Origin: Companilactobacillus formosensis
Lineage (GTDB): Bacteria; Bacillota; Bacilli; Lactobacillales; Lactobacillaceae
NCBI RefSeq assembly: GCF_005405305.1
Contig: NZ_BJDU01000006.1
Span: forward strand, 146,411-210,410
DNA length: 64,000 nt
Direction: 5' to 3'
In this document: positions 32,852 to 41,409 of the stretch, piece after piece
How the letters are laid out: every line of letters begins with the position of its first letter
Numbering within the stretch: the stretch's first letter is position 1
Notes under the pieces: model-generated
Database searches by the model: none
What the model was told of the DNA's origin: nothing
The model's input: only the letters and a program-made list of their open reading frames with translations
Translations under genes and position numbers: made by a program

Positions 32852-33844
32852 ATGAATATTTTAGCCTTTGGCGAAGTTATGTTACGTTATACCGTCAATG
32901 ATCATAAAATGCTCGAGCAAACTGACGACATGACGGTCACAACTGTGGGGACGGGCGTTAATTTGTTGAGTAGTTTGGCCCATTTTGGCTACGACACATC
33001 GATTTTAACTGTATTACCAGATAATCCTGTTGGAAGAAAGGCAGCAGCTGATTTACGAAAGCTGGGTATTTCTGATCGAAAGATTATTTATCAAGGTCAC
33101 AATATCGGTAGTTTCTTCGTTGAATTAGGTTTTGGACCACGACCCCAACGAGTGACTTATCAAGATCGTCTGTCTAGTGCTTTTAGTAAGAGTAAAGTTG
33201 AGGATTACGATTTCGAGAAAGCTTTAACAGGTGTAGATATTGTTCATATTTGCGGCATTGCTTTGAGCTTAACAGATCAAACGCGAAAAGCCGCTAAAAG
33301 ATTAGCTCAAGTAGCTCAAGCAAGAAATAAAATCGTCTGTTTTGATTTTAATTATCGCATGAGTTTAAATTTGGATATTGACCACGAAACGATGAAAAAA
33401 CGATACCAAGAGATTTTGCCATACGTTGATATTGTCTTTGGTAGTAAGAGGGATTTAACGGATTTGTTGGATTACCAAATTGACGATGAAACCGAGTTGT
33501 ACAAAAAATTCTGTATCGAATATCAGATCAATTTCTTTGCTGGCAGTCGTCGTAGTATTGTTGATGGCGAGAAGTATTTTGAGGGTTTCTTGTTCCATCA
33601 TGACAAAATCTATCGCTCTAGTAAGCATAAATTAAATATCATCGACCGAATCGGTAGTGGGGATGCCTTTGCTAGTGGGATAATTTGTGGCCTGTTAGAA
33701 AAATGGACTTTCGAAGATATTCTAGAGTTTGCCGTTGCTAATTCAGTTTTAGCCCAAGCGTCGATGAATGATACACCAATTTTTACTAAAGAAGATGTCT
33801 TTGGTTATATTGATAGTGATGGATCGAATGATTTGATTAGATAA
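32852..33844 (+). CDS. PfkB-family sugar kinase (2-keto-3-deoxygluconate kinase-like)
   Basis: A 330-residue ribokinase-fold kinase. The N-terminal FGEVMLRY and GTGVNLLSSLAHFG are the substrate-side motifs, and DRIGSGDAFASG carries the anion hole and catalytic aspartate. It resembles KdgK. In this operon it would phosphorylate ketodeoxygluconate formed from unphosphorylated intermediates, or another sugar released by the glycosidase. It is the last large gene of the operon. Confidence 0.86.
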   Translation: MNILAFGEVMLRYTVNDHKMLEQTDDMTVTTVGTGVNLLSSLAHFGYDTSILTVLPDNPVGRKAAADLRKLGISDRKIIYQGHNIGSFFVELGFGPRPQRVTYQDRLSSAFSKSKVEDYDFEKALTGVDIVHICGIALSLTDQTRKAAKRLAQVAQARNKIVCFDFNYRMSLNLDIDHETMKKRYQEILPYVDIVFGSKRDLTDLLDYQIDDETELYKKFCIEYQINFFAGSRRSIVDGEKYFEGFLFHHDKIYRSSKHKLNIIDRIGSGDAFASGIICGLLEKWTFEDILEFAVANSVLAQASMNDTPIFTKEDVFGYIDSDGSNDLIR

Positions 33845-33869
33845 GAAAAAATCTATTATTTGATGGAGG

Positions 33870-34019
33870 TTGGTTAGTATTGATTCCATTTTGAAAGAAG
33901 AACTAAAGGATCCAAAATTTAGACGTGAGTTTGAAATTGAAAATGGAAATAATATTAATATTGAAATCGTATATAAACTAGCCACTGCAATGGGTAAAAA
34001 AAGTGGCGATAAATATTGA
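33870..34019 (+). CDS. Small ORF resembling the N-terminus of a HigA/XRE-type antitoxin
   Basis: A 49-codon frame after the kinase gene. LKEELKDPKFRREFE is typical of the start of XRE-type antitoxins, but the following helix-turn-helix is absent and the frame stops after KKSGDKY. GGAGG at 33865-33869 lies directly before TTG 33870, which is too close for normal initiation. The first well-placed codon is ATT 33879. It is probably a remnant, less likely a real small protein. Confidence 0.35.
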   Translation: MVSIDSILKEELKDPKFRREFEIENGNNINIEIVYKLATAMGKKSGDKY

Positions 34020-34021
34020 AT

Positions 34022-34068
34022 AAAAAAGCAGTTTTCTCTGATAATTTAAAAGAGAAAACTGCTTTTTA
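34022..34068. terminator. Bidirectional terminator
   Basis: AAAAAAGCAGTTTTCTCT pairs with AGAGAAAACTGCTTTTT. It ends the kinase operon and the convergent GDPD gene. Confidence 0.92.
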
Positions 34069-35847
34069 TCATTCAAACGGATCTTGCATTTGTGTTACGT
34101 AAACTGTCATTCGTTCAGAATAACTGGAGTCTTTAAATAAATTACGGATTTCTTCATGCAAATCACTGAGATTATCAGTAATCACGCCGTCAGCACCCAT
34201 GAAAATCATTCGATCCATATCGGAAGTATCGTTGACTGTCCAAGCGAAGACTTTCTTTTGCTGGATATGGGCTTGGTCAATAAAGGAATCATTTAAAGTT
34301 GTGTATTCCATCGTGAAAGCATTGGAATTAGTGTAAGGAACCCCGAATAGATTGAATGGTAGGACGTAACTAGTTTGAATCTTAGGTAAAAGTTGCTTGG
34401 TGTCTTCAATGTATTGATAATCCAATGAGTGCACCATGGCTTTATTTTCTTGCAACTTTTTACCATATTTTTTAGCGAAAAGACTGACAAAATCAGATTT
34501 GTTACCAGAAACGTCCTTCAATTCGACTAATAACTTCTGATGCAATTTCGTGGCAGTTGCTAAATAGTCATCAAAACTTGCAATGTGAGTAGTTTTACCA
34601 TTCTCGTGAACTTGGATATTAGTTAATTCATTTAAGGTTAGTTGACTTGGAGTCTTATTGATTCCAGCTAAACCTTTAAGCGTGTTGTCATGATAAACGA
34701 CAAACTTGTGATCTTTAGTTTCCTGAATATCCATTTCGATGTAATCAGGTTTTTCTTTGGCAGTAGCTTTAAGTGATTCGATAGTGTTTTGAACACCATT
34801 ACCGTCATCAACACCTCGATGAGAAATACTCAAAGGTGGTTCTAGTAACCAGTTGTTGAAGTAAGTGATGTCGAAAGTAACAAAACTGACGACGACAGCT
34901 GTTCCTAAGATGCCCCAGAACCATTTGTGATAGCGATGGTTGCGTTTAGGATAAAAGTAATTTGTATGTGTATCACTCAAGATAATCAAGATGGCCATCC
35001 CAGAAGCATAAATTCCCGTGATGTAATTGATCAGTTGAATAGCCGTCATGTTGATAACAGCCATTGGAAAATCAAGAACTTTTAATGCACCAACATGGTC
35101 AATCAAGTATTGGAAAGCAATCAAGATACTTGTTGAGACGGTGATGAAGATGGCGACCACGGCTAACAAGATTAAAAAGATACCTAAGTAATAAAGTTCT
35201 TGATGTCTAGTTTTATTCCAACTGTGATGAATTGAAGCTTTGATAGACTTATTTTCAAAAATCATTGAAGGAAGTACTAAGATCCAACGAATCCCAACGT
35301 ATAAAACCACTAAATAAGCGACAATCAGTAGTAATCCTAATGGCAAATGTTCTTGAAATAGCCAATCGAGAATAAATTGGGGAATCTTTACTTTACTTAA
35401 AAGGGTTGAAGATAATCCCAAACTGCCAAATGGTGTAATAATCAAGAAATATAATAGAAAGAATCCAAAAGCTTTAAATGGCAATCCAAAGAGGTTCTTA
35501 CTGACGCTCTTGAGATAGTCCCACCAACTTAGATTGGCATGTGATTTGATAGCTTGAAAGCTGACTAGTAATAAAGTGAACTGTGCAAAGACTAATAATA
35601 GTAGTAGAAACAGGACTAATATTAATCCGATTACCACTAGTGGCTTGTGCGTGATCAGTTCTAAAGCGTTAGTGTATGAAACATAGTTGACATTACCCAA
35701 AAAATTGATGCCGTTAGCTAAAAAGCTCAAAACGGGAATCAAAATAAAATGAATAATTAACTGAATTAAGATGATGATTTGACTGTATTTCCAAAAATAA
35801 CGCCAAAAATTGCTATTTTGACGTCGAAATTCTGCGAGTATCCCCAT
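34069..35847 (-). CDS. Membrane-anchored glycerophosphodiester phosphodiesterase
   Basis: A 592-residue protein. The first 340 residues form a membrane domain with about seven or eight helices. The rest is a GDPD catalytic domain with ISHRGVDD (catalytic histidine), YIEMDIQETKD (metal ligands) and VVYHDNTL (second catalytic histidine). Members hydrolyse glycerophosphodiesters from lipids or lipoteichoic acid outside the membrane. The closing GADGVITDNLSDL is typical. The start is ATG 35847 behind GGGGG. It is transcribed alone. Confidence 0.9.
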   Translation of the reverse strand: MGILAEFRRQNSNFWRYFWKYSQIIILIQLIIHFILIPVLSFLANGINFLGNVNYVSYTNALELITHKPLVVIGLILVLFLLLLLVFAQFTLLLVSFQAIKSHANLSWWDYLKSVSKNLFGLPFKAFGFFLLYFLIITPFGSLGLSSTLLSKVKIPQFILDWLFQEHLPLGLLLIVAYLVVLYVGIRWILVLPSMIFENKSIKASIHHSWNKTRHQELYYLGIFLILLAVVAIFITVSTSILIAFQYLIDHVGALKVLDFPMAVINMTAIQLINYITGIYASGMAILIILSDTHTNYFYPKRNHRYHKWFWGILGTAVVVSFVTFDITYFNNWLLEPPLSISHRGVDDGNGVQNTIESLKATAKEKPDYIEMDIQETKDHKFVVYHDNTLKGLAGINKTPSQLTLNELTNIQVHENGKTTHIASFDDYLATATKLHQKLLVELKDVSGNKSDFVSLFAKKYGKKLQENKAMVHSLDYQYIEDTKQLLPKIQTSYVLPFNLFGVPYTNSNAFTMEYTTLNDSFIDQAHIQQKKVFAWTVNDTSDMDRMIFMGADGVITDNLSDLHEEIRNLFKDSSYSERMTVYVTQMQDPFE

Positions 35848-35922
35848 AATTTTCCCCCTGTTTTCTACTACTAATCATACAATAATAATTCTGAAAACGA
35901 GGGCAAAAATTAAGTTTTGTGA

Positions 35923-36210
35923 TTAAGCCATGATTTCAGCCATTAGGTGTTCCTTTAAATAATCAAATTCGCCGTAGCCACTGTATAGGAAGGAATAAGT
36001 TTTATTAGCAAAGTTAAATGAAATTCGGTTCCAACCATAATAAGTGTCTTCTTTGATATTAGTGATCTCTTTGATAGGAATGTTTTGCGTTGAAGTACCT
36101 AATATCCCTTTAATTGGTCTAATTGAAAGAACTCCTTTAGAAAATGAAAAATTAGAATATCCATATGAAACTTTTTCTTCTGAATCAATAATTTCAATGT
36201 AAGCAAACAT
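35923..36210 (-). CDS. Hypothetical small PH-like protein
   Basis: A 95-residue protein, rich in aromatic residues and beta-strand-like segments, with no signal peptide. The pattern KGVLSIRPIKGILG, then PIKEITNIKED and NRISFNFANKTYSFLYSG resembles small bacterial pleckstrin-homology-like domains, but I cannot name a family. ATG 36210 is preferred because AAAGGTGG lies nine bases upstream; the ATG at 36219 directly follows that site. Confidence 0.6.
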   Translation of the reverse strand: MFAYIEIIDSEEKVSYGYSNFSFSKGVLSIRPIKGILGTSTQNIPIKEITNIKEDTYYGWNRISFNFANKTYSFLYSGYGEFDYLKEHLMAEIMA

Positions 36211-36447
36211 AATTTTCATCCACCTTTCTGATTTCAAAATCAGTATAAGCTGTCGAACGCGTTCCATAGCAAGGGCTAAGTGGCGGTATTTTTAAATACG
36301 CATTTGTCCGCATTAATCACTGACTCTCAAACAGCAAATGCTGAAAAACACTGATACCATTTTCTGAAATTGTTAATTTTTAAAAACGTTTGGCATAAAC
36401 GATGCTATGATTGCAAATGTTAATTAACGAAAGGCATGCCAAAAATG

Positions 36448-36461
36448 GTTACTAGTGACCG
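36448..36461. promoter_or_regulatory. Near-perfect palindrome in the leader of the glucose PTS operon
   Basis: GGTTACTAGTGACC is symmetric except for one base pair and lies 24 bp before the EIICB start. It may be an operator, perhaps for the DeoR protein encoded downstream. The rest of the 273-bp gap holds small hairpins only (for example CAGCA-AAT-GCTG near 36333); no RAT of the GlcT type was found. Confidence 0.4.
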
Positions 36462-36484
36462 TCTTATATAAAGAGGGTTTTGTT

Positions 36485-38104
36485 ATGTCAAAAAATAAAG
36501 GTGGAAGTAAAACTTTTGCTGCATTGCAAAATGTTGGTAAAACGTTTATGCTTCCGATTGCTTTATTGCCTGTTGCCGGACTCTTTCTAGGGGTCGGAGC
36601 TTCATTTACAGGTGAATCATTTATCAAAATGTATCATTTAGAGGCGATTCTGGGACAAGGAACATTTTTGAATCGACTATTAACAATCTTCAATGATTGT
36701 GGAAGTGTTATTTTTAATAATCTAGGTCTTTTATTCTCTGTTTCAGTTGCTTTAGGTTTAGCCAAAAGTGAAAAAGGTGTTGCGGCATTGTCAGCCTTAG
36801 TCGGCTACTTTATGATGTATGCCACAATGACTAGTGCTATTGTCAATTTTGGAGAGCTACCAAAATTAAAGAAAATCGGTGGTTTATTGACAGATATGCT
36901 AGGCTTCACTAATACCATGAATACAGGGGTTTTCGGTGGTATTTTTATCGGTTTGATCTGTGTTTGGCTACACAATAAGTACTATCGTATTAAGTTCCCT
37001 GATGCTATTTCATTCTTTGGTGGAACTCACTTCAGTCCTATCGCTGGTGCTTTAGCTGGTATCTTTGGTGGATTCTTCATGGCATGGTTCTGGCCATATA
37101 TTGCCATGGGTATTGCCGGATTGGGTACATTGATTGGTAAATCAGGTTACATTGGAACATTCTTCTATGCTTATGTTTATAGAGCTTTGATTCCATTTGG
37201 ATTACATCACGTTTTCTATTTGCCATTTTGGCAAACTGCTGTTGGTGGTACTGCTCACATTGCAGGTCAAACAGTTGTCGGTGCCCAAAACATCGTCTTT
37301 GCACAATTGGGTGCCGGAACGAAAATTTCTTGGGAAGCAGCAAGATACTTTGCTTTTGAATTTCCAGTTATGATCGGTGGTTTCCCAGCTGCTGCCTTAG
37401 CTATGTACCACTGTGCTAAAAAGAGTAAGCGTAAAGATGTCAAAGGATTGTTACTATCATCTTCACTAACATCTATTTTGACAGGTATTACTGAACCACT
37501 TGAATTTACTATTTTGTTTGCATCACCATTCTTATTCTGGGCCATTCACTGTGTCTTGTTCGCCTTTTCAGCAGTCTTTGTTTCCTTGTTGAAGATTGGA
37601 GTTGGTTTCACATTCTCCGGTGGCTTACTAGATATGATTTTATACGGTGTCTTGCCTGGTCAAGCTAGAACAAATTGGATAGCCTTAGTACCATTGATTT
37701 TGTTCTACTTTGCTTTGTATTACTTCGTCTTCAAGTTTGCGATTACGAAGTTCAACTTAAAGACTCCTGGTCGTGAAGATGATGAAGAAGAAGCTACACT
37801 TCACACTAAAGCAGACTACGTTGAAGAAAAGAAAGCTCAAGGTAGTAATGATGCTAATGCTGATGGAATCCCTGCTATGATTGTTGACGGATTAGGTGGC
37901 AAAGATAATATCAGTACTTTAGAAGCTTGTGCTACTAGATTGAGAGTTAGTGTCAAAGATCCCAAAATAGTTAAGAAGAACTTGTTGAAATCAACTGGTG
38001 CTGTCGGAACAGTTGTCCATGGCAATGGTGTTCAAGTTATTTATGGAACTAAAGTTTCGACGATTGGTCCAGAGGTTGAAGACTATCTAGGAATTGAGGA
38101 TTAA
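36485..38104 (+). CDS. ptsG: PTS glucose-family EIICB permease
   Basis: A 539-residue permease. The EIIC domain (about residues 10-430) contains ALIPFGLHHVFYLPFWQ and ILTGITEPLEFTILF, both typical of the glucose/N-acetylglucosamine/maltose family. An acidic linker leads to EIIB with phospho-cysteine C482 in EACATRLRV. The start is ATG 36485 behind AAAGAGGG. The adjacent EIIA gene completes the phosphorelay. Glucose is the likely substrate; a maltose or GlcNAc variant cannot be ruled out by eye. Confidence 0.88.
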   Translation: MSKNKGGSKTFAALQNVGKTFMLPIALLPVAGLFLGVGASFTGESFIKMYHLEAILGQGTFLNRLLTIFNDCGSVIFNNLGLLFSVSVALGLAKSEKGVAALSALVGYFMMYATMTSAIVNFGELPKLKKIGGLLTDMLGFTNTMNTGVFGGIFIGLICVWLHNKYYRIKFPDAISFFGGTHFSPIAGALAGIFGGFFMAWFWPYIAMGIAGLGTLIGKSGYIGTFFYAYVYRALIPFGLHHVFYLPFWQTAVGGTAHIAGQTVVGAQNIVFAQLGAGTKISWEAARYFAFEFPVMIGGFPAAALAMYHCAKKSKRKDVKGLLLSSSLTSILTGITEPLEFTILFASPFLFWAIHCVLFAFSAVFVSLLKIGVGFTFSGGLLDMILYGVLPGQARTNWIALVPLILFYFALYYFVFKFAITKFNLKTPGREDDEEEATLHTKADYVEEKKAQGSNDANADGIPAMIVDGLGGKDNISTLEACATRLRVSVKDPKIVKKNLLKSTGAVGTVVHGNGVQVIYGTKVSTIGPEVEDYLGIED

Positions 38105-38107
38105 TAA

Positions 38108-38593
38108 ATGAGTTTATTTAGTTTTAATAAGAAAAAAGATTTCTATGCACCCGTTTCGGGAAAATTAATTGATTTAAAAGATGTTAATGATGTTGTTTTT
38201 TCTAGCGGTGCAATGGGAGAAGGCTACGGAGTTATCCCTGATGACGGCAATATTTATAGTCCCGTTGCTGGTGAAGTTAGCCAGCTATTTCCCACAAAAC
38301 ATGCTGTCGGTTTGAAATTTGGCAAAATGGAAGTTTTGGTTCATATCGGAATCGATACAGTTGATTTGAAAGGTGAACCTTTTGAGACAATGGTCAAAGT
38401 CGGCGATAAGGTTGATCACGATACAATCTTGGTCAAAACTGATTTTGATAAAATCAAAGCTGCTAAAAAAGATACTACGACGATGGTTTTGATAACTAAT
38501 TCTAAAGATGTTTTGAAAGAATATAGTTCTTTGACTAGTTTTGATAGTCATGTCGACCATGATAATAAAGTCGCTGAAGTAAAAGAAAAGTAG
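38108..38593 (+). CDS. PTS EIIA component, glucose family
   Basis: A 161-residue EIIA-Glc-type protein, three bases after the EIICB stop codon. The active-site histidines are H65 (TKHAVGLKF) and H79 (LVHIGIDTV); the loop between them is one residue shorter than in the EIIA at 16.3 kb. It should phosphorylate the neighbouring EIICB and possibly the orphan EIICB at 1.7 kb. Confidence 0.9.
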   Translation: MSLFSFNKKKDFYAPVSGKLIDLKDVNDVVFSSGAMGEGYGVIPDDGNIYSPVAGEVSQLFPTKHAVGLKFGKMEVLVHIGIDTVDLKGEPFETMVKVGDKVDHDTILVKTDFDKIKAAKKDTTTMVLITNSKDVLKEYSSLTSFDSHVDHDNKVAEVKEK

Positions 38594-38610
38594 TTGGTCT
38601 TTGAAGTGAT

Positions 38611-38639
38611 CCTCCCATAGTCAAAATGATTATAGGAGG
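38611..38639 (+). promoter_or_regulatory. Hairpin enclosing the ribosome binding site of the IS3-derived gene
   Basis: CCTCCCATAGTC pairs with GATTATAGGAGG with one mismatch and one G-T pair. The right arm contains the AGGAGG site used by the next gene, so folding would hide it. A few T residues follow, so weak termination after the EIIA gene is also possible. Confidence 0.5.
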
Positions 38640-38646
38640 TTTTACT

Positions 38647-39330
38647 TTGACCAAATTTAATTTTGAGACAAAATTAGAAATCGTAAAAAAATATTTAGCT
38701 GGGACAAATGTTTCAGAGTTACAAGAAGAATATGGAGTAGCTAATCATTTTAGTATTTTCAATTGGACTGATCGATACAAAAAATTTGGCGCGGAAGGCT
38801 TAAAAGTTAGAAGACCTGGTTATGAATATGATGGTAATTTCAAATTAGCTGTTTTGAAGTGGAAAAAAGAGAATCAAGCAACTTATTCACAGACAGCCTT
38901 GCATTTTGACATTAGTAATCCAGGGACGATTGCCAATTGGCAGAAAATTTTGGATAAATCAGGACAAACTTCGTTATTTGGACGCCATAGTTTACGGAAT
39001 TCTCAAGAGAAAACAATTATTGATAAATTAGAACAAGAGAATCAGAATTTGCGCATTGAGATAGCGTATTTGAAAAATTTACTTCCTAGTGCAGATACTA
39101 CAAATTTTTATTTTGCGCAAAAGAAGCAATGCGATGAACAGTTATTAGATATAATTAAAGATATAAAGAAGCAATATAATAGTTATGGGTATCGTAGTGT
39201 CACTAAGGAGCTGCAAAAAAGAGGCTATTCGGTCAATCACAAACGAGTATTACGGATCATGAATGAAAATGGTTTGACTTGCAAAACGAAAAAACATAAT
39301 TTGACTATTAGTGACGGATTACTTCAATGA
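38647..39330 (+). CDS. IS3/IS150-derived helix-turn-helix protein lacking the DDE domain
   Basis: About 228 residues, starting at TTG 38647 seven bases after AGGAGG. Two HTH domains (ETKLEIVKKYLAG; NFKLAVLKWKKEN) and a leucine-zipper helix (LEQENQNLRIEIAYLKNLL) match IS150-type OrfA. The following YGYRSVTKELQKRGYSVNHKRVLRIM matches the start of OrfB in the same frame, without the usual frameshift. The rve/DDE integrase domain is absent, so it cannot transpose. It may be a transposon fossil or a DNA-binding protein kept as a regulator between PTS and DeoR genes. Confidence 0.78.
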   Translation: MTKFNFETKLEIVKKYLAGTNVSELQEEYGVANHFSIFNWTDRYKKFGAEGLKVRRPGYEYDGNFKLAVLKWKKENQATYSQTALHFDISNPGTIANWQKILDKSGQTSLFGRHSLRNSQEKTIIDKLEQENQNLRIEIAYLKNLLPSADTTNFYFAQKKQCDEQLLDIIKDIKKQYNSYGYRSVTKELQKRGYSVNHKRVLRIMNENGLTCKTKKHNLTISDGLLQ

Positions 39331-39363
39331 AACTGACTACTGGTTTTTACTGTGAGAGGAAAG

Positions 39364-40137
39364 ATGCTTATGATTCCAAAGGAAAAAAGAGAAGCACTTA
39401 TTTTAGAAAAATTAAAAGATACAAATTGGTTATCGACCAAACAGATTGCTGATCATTTTCAAATTGCTTTTGATACAGCTAGACGTGACATTTTGCATTT
39501 AACAGCTACTGGTCAAGCAATTCGAGTTCACGGTGGAATCATGGCAGCTCAAAAGAATGAAATACCGGAATTTCTCAATCGCAAGCGAATTTTGTCGCCA
39601 GTCAAAACTCAAATGGCAAAGATTGCAGCATCATATATTTTGCCGGGAAGATTGTATTTTATTGGTGCTTCGACTACGTTGGTTCAATTGTGTGATTTGT
39701 TAGGTCAAATAGATACGACCATTGTGACGCATGGAATTGACAACGCGGAACATCTGATGGAAAATTCTTTGCCCAAAGTTGAATTATTGGGTGGTATTGT
39801 TGATCGAGTAAACCGTTACACTTCATCATTGGATACGTTGGTTCGTTTGAATGATTATATTTTCGATGCTGCTTTTATCGGTGCTTCACGAATTACTGAC
39901 GAAGGTGACATTACCGTAATGGGCAAAGCTGATGCCGCTATTTTAAAAAAGGCTGTTCAAAGAAGTAAAAAAATCATTTTAGTAACGCAAAATTATAAAT
40001 TTACCACTAAAAAAACATCACCTTACGTTGTGGCTAATTGCCAAGATGTTGATGTTTTGATAACTGATGAAGAATTGGATGAAAGGTATAAGAAGTATTT
40101 TAGAAAGAGTAATGTTTACCGAGTTATTGGTAAATAA
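39364..40137 (+). CDS. DeoR-family sugar regulator
   Basis: A regulator of about 257 residues with the DeoR helix-turn-helix (STKQIADHFQIAFDTARRDILHL, HGGIM) and a C-terminal phosphosugar-sensing domain (FIGASTTLVQL, then FDAAFIGASRI). ATG 39364 and ATG 39370 are both possible; the AGAGGA site favours the latter. It lies downstream of the glucose PTS and the IS3-derived gene in the same direction and may control that operon. A terminator follows. Confidence 0.87.
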   Translation: MLMIPKEKREALILEKLKDTNWLSTKQIADHFQIAFDTARRDILHLTATGQAIRVHGGIMAAQKNEIPEFLNRKRILSPVKTQMAKIAASYILPGRLYFIGASTTLVQLCDLLGQIDTTIVTHGIDNAEHLMENSLPKVELLGGIVDRVNRYTSSLDTLVRLNDYIFDAAFIGASRITDEGDITVMGKADAAILKKAVQRSKKIILVTQNYKFTTKKTSPYVVANCQDVDVLITDEELDERYKKYFRKSNVYRVIGK

Positions 40138-40139
40138 AT

Positions 40140-40185
40140 AAAGCTAAGACTGATTCTGTTTTATGAGAATTAGTCTTAGCTTTTG
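40140..40185 (+). terminator. Terminator after the DeoR gene
   Basis: AAAGCTAAGACTGATTCT pairs with AGAATTAGTCTTAGCTTT, followed by TTTGTTTTTTG. Confidence 0.9.
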
Positions 40186-40227
40186 TTTTTTGTTATTATC
40201 CTACTAATAGATAAATTGGAGGATATT

Positions 40228-40857
40228 ATGAACCAACCCAAAATTGATGAAGATTATCTAACGAAAGGTTCTTTCTTTGATATTTACAATGAAGAAGATT
40301 ACTTTTTGAGCAACTATTTGATCAAAGATGAATTAGTAGAGAAACAGACGATTTCCCATCCGATGATTGAACAGACTTTATTTCAACATGTGACCCTTAG
40401 TGATTGCGATTTTGATAAAAGTGATTTAACCGATATTATTTTTAAAAATTGTGACCTCTCAAATTGTCATATCACTGATTCCAGTTTGTTTCGAGTTAAA
40501 TTCCAGAACTGTAAAATGTTAGGAACTGATTTCAATGGTTCTTACTTCAACAATATTCAGTTCAATAATTGTATTTTGGATTTGGCTAATTTGAATCAAT
40601 TGACTTGCAAGGTAGTTAATTTTGACAATAGTAGTTTGAAAGACGTCAGTTTTAGTGACAATAAACTAAGTAAAGTTATTTTTGACAATTGTGATCTCAA
40701 CGAGATGATTGTGATGAATACCAAATTAAAAGGCATTGACTGGAGTAATTGCCGTTTTGAAACGATTGAAGTGGACCAAAATTATTTGCGAGGATTGAAA
40801 TTGAATCGTGAACAAGCTGCCTTTTTTGCTCAGAACTTTTTAGGAGTGAAGATATAA
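40228..40857 (+). CDS. Pentapeptide-repeat protein
   Basis: A 209-residue soluble protein. From about residue 50 it is built of five-residue repeats with central F/L and a small residue at i-2 (CDFDK SDLTD IIFKN CDLSN), which fold into a right-handed quadrilateral beta-helix. The C-terminus (LKLNREQAAFFAQNFLGVKI) resembles Qnr/McbG-like members that mimic DNA and protect gyrase. A role in quinolone or toxin tolerance is possible but unproven. The start is ATG 40228 behind TTGGAGGA. Confidence 0.82.
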   Translation: MNQPKIDEDYLTKGSFFDIYNEEDYFLSNYLIKDELVEKQTISHPMIEQTLFQHVTLSDCDFDKSDLTDIIFKNCDLSNCHITDSSLFRVKFQNCKMLGTDFNGSYFNNIQFNNCILDLANLNQLTCKVVNFDNSSLKDVSFSDNKLSKVIFDNCDLNEMIVMNTKLKGIDWSNCRFETIEVDQNYLRGLKLNREQAAFFAQNFLGVKI

Positions 40858-40954
40858 TAAACCGCTTAATGGTATATTTTGACCACTCAAGCAAATACCC
40901 TATACACTGACAGTTAAAAATGGTGTAATACTTCTAACGAAAGGGTTGTTGGAT

Positions 40955-41407
40955 GTGAAAATAAAGTTAGATATTTCATCAGAGTATCAAGAAAAAGAAA
41001 TTATTATCCGAGCTAATAAAAAGGATGAAGAAGTAGCTGAAATTTTACGTAATCTTCAAAATATTGATACTAAATTGCACAATATCAATGGTTATTTGGA
41101 TAATACGGTCTATTCTTTGTCGACACAGGATATTTTATTTTTTGAGACCAATGATCGAAATGTTTACGCTCATACTAAAGACAACGCCTTTTTGATCCAT
41201 TATCGGTTGTATGAGTTAGAGGAAAATCTGCCGGATAATTTCTTGCGAGTTTCTAAGTCGTCAATTTTAAATGTTGATGAGGTAAAATCTCTGACTCAAT
41301 CCGTTATGGGAAATCTAATTCAGTTTCGCGATAGTTATAAACAAATGTATGCTTCCCGCCGCTTTCTAAAAAAGCTAAAGCTGAAATTGAATCAAAGGAA
41401 GGTTTAA
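40955..41407 (+). CDS. LytTR-type DNA-binding regulator
   Basis: A protein of about 150 residues without a receiver domain. A short N-terminal part precedes a LytTR domain (about residues 50-145) with DILFFETNDRNVYAHT and FLRVSKSSILNVDEVKSL. The start is taken as GTG 40955, nine bases after AAAGGG, although TTG 40946 is in frame. It is followed two bases later by a membrane protein gene. LytTR/membrane-inhibitor pairs control bacteriocin or competence genes in streptococci, so a similar pair is likely here. Confidence 0.83.
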   Translation: MKIKLDISSEYQEKEIIIRANKKDEEVAEILRNLQNIDTKLHNINGYLDNTVYSLSTQDILFFETNDRNVYAHTKDNAFLIHYRLYELEENLPDNFLRVSKSSILNVDEVKSLTQSVMGNLIQFRDSYKQMYASRRFLKKLKLKLNQRKV

Positions 41408-41409
41408 TT

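Noticed and set aside
36211..36484. GlcT-type RAT antiterminator before ptsG
   Set aside because: Only small unrelated hairpins and one palindrome are seen; there is no RAT-like internal-loop structure and no terminator in the leader.
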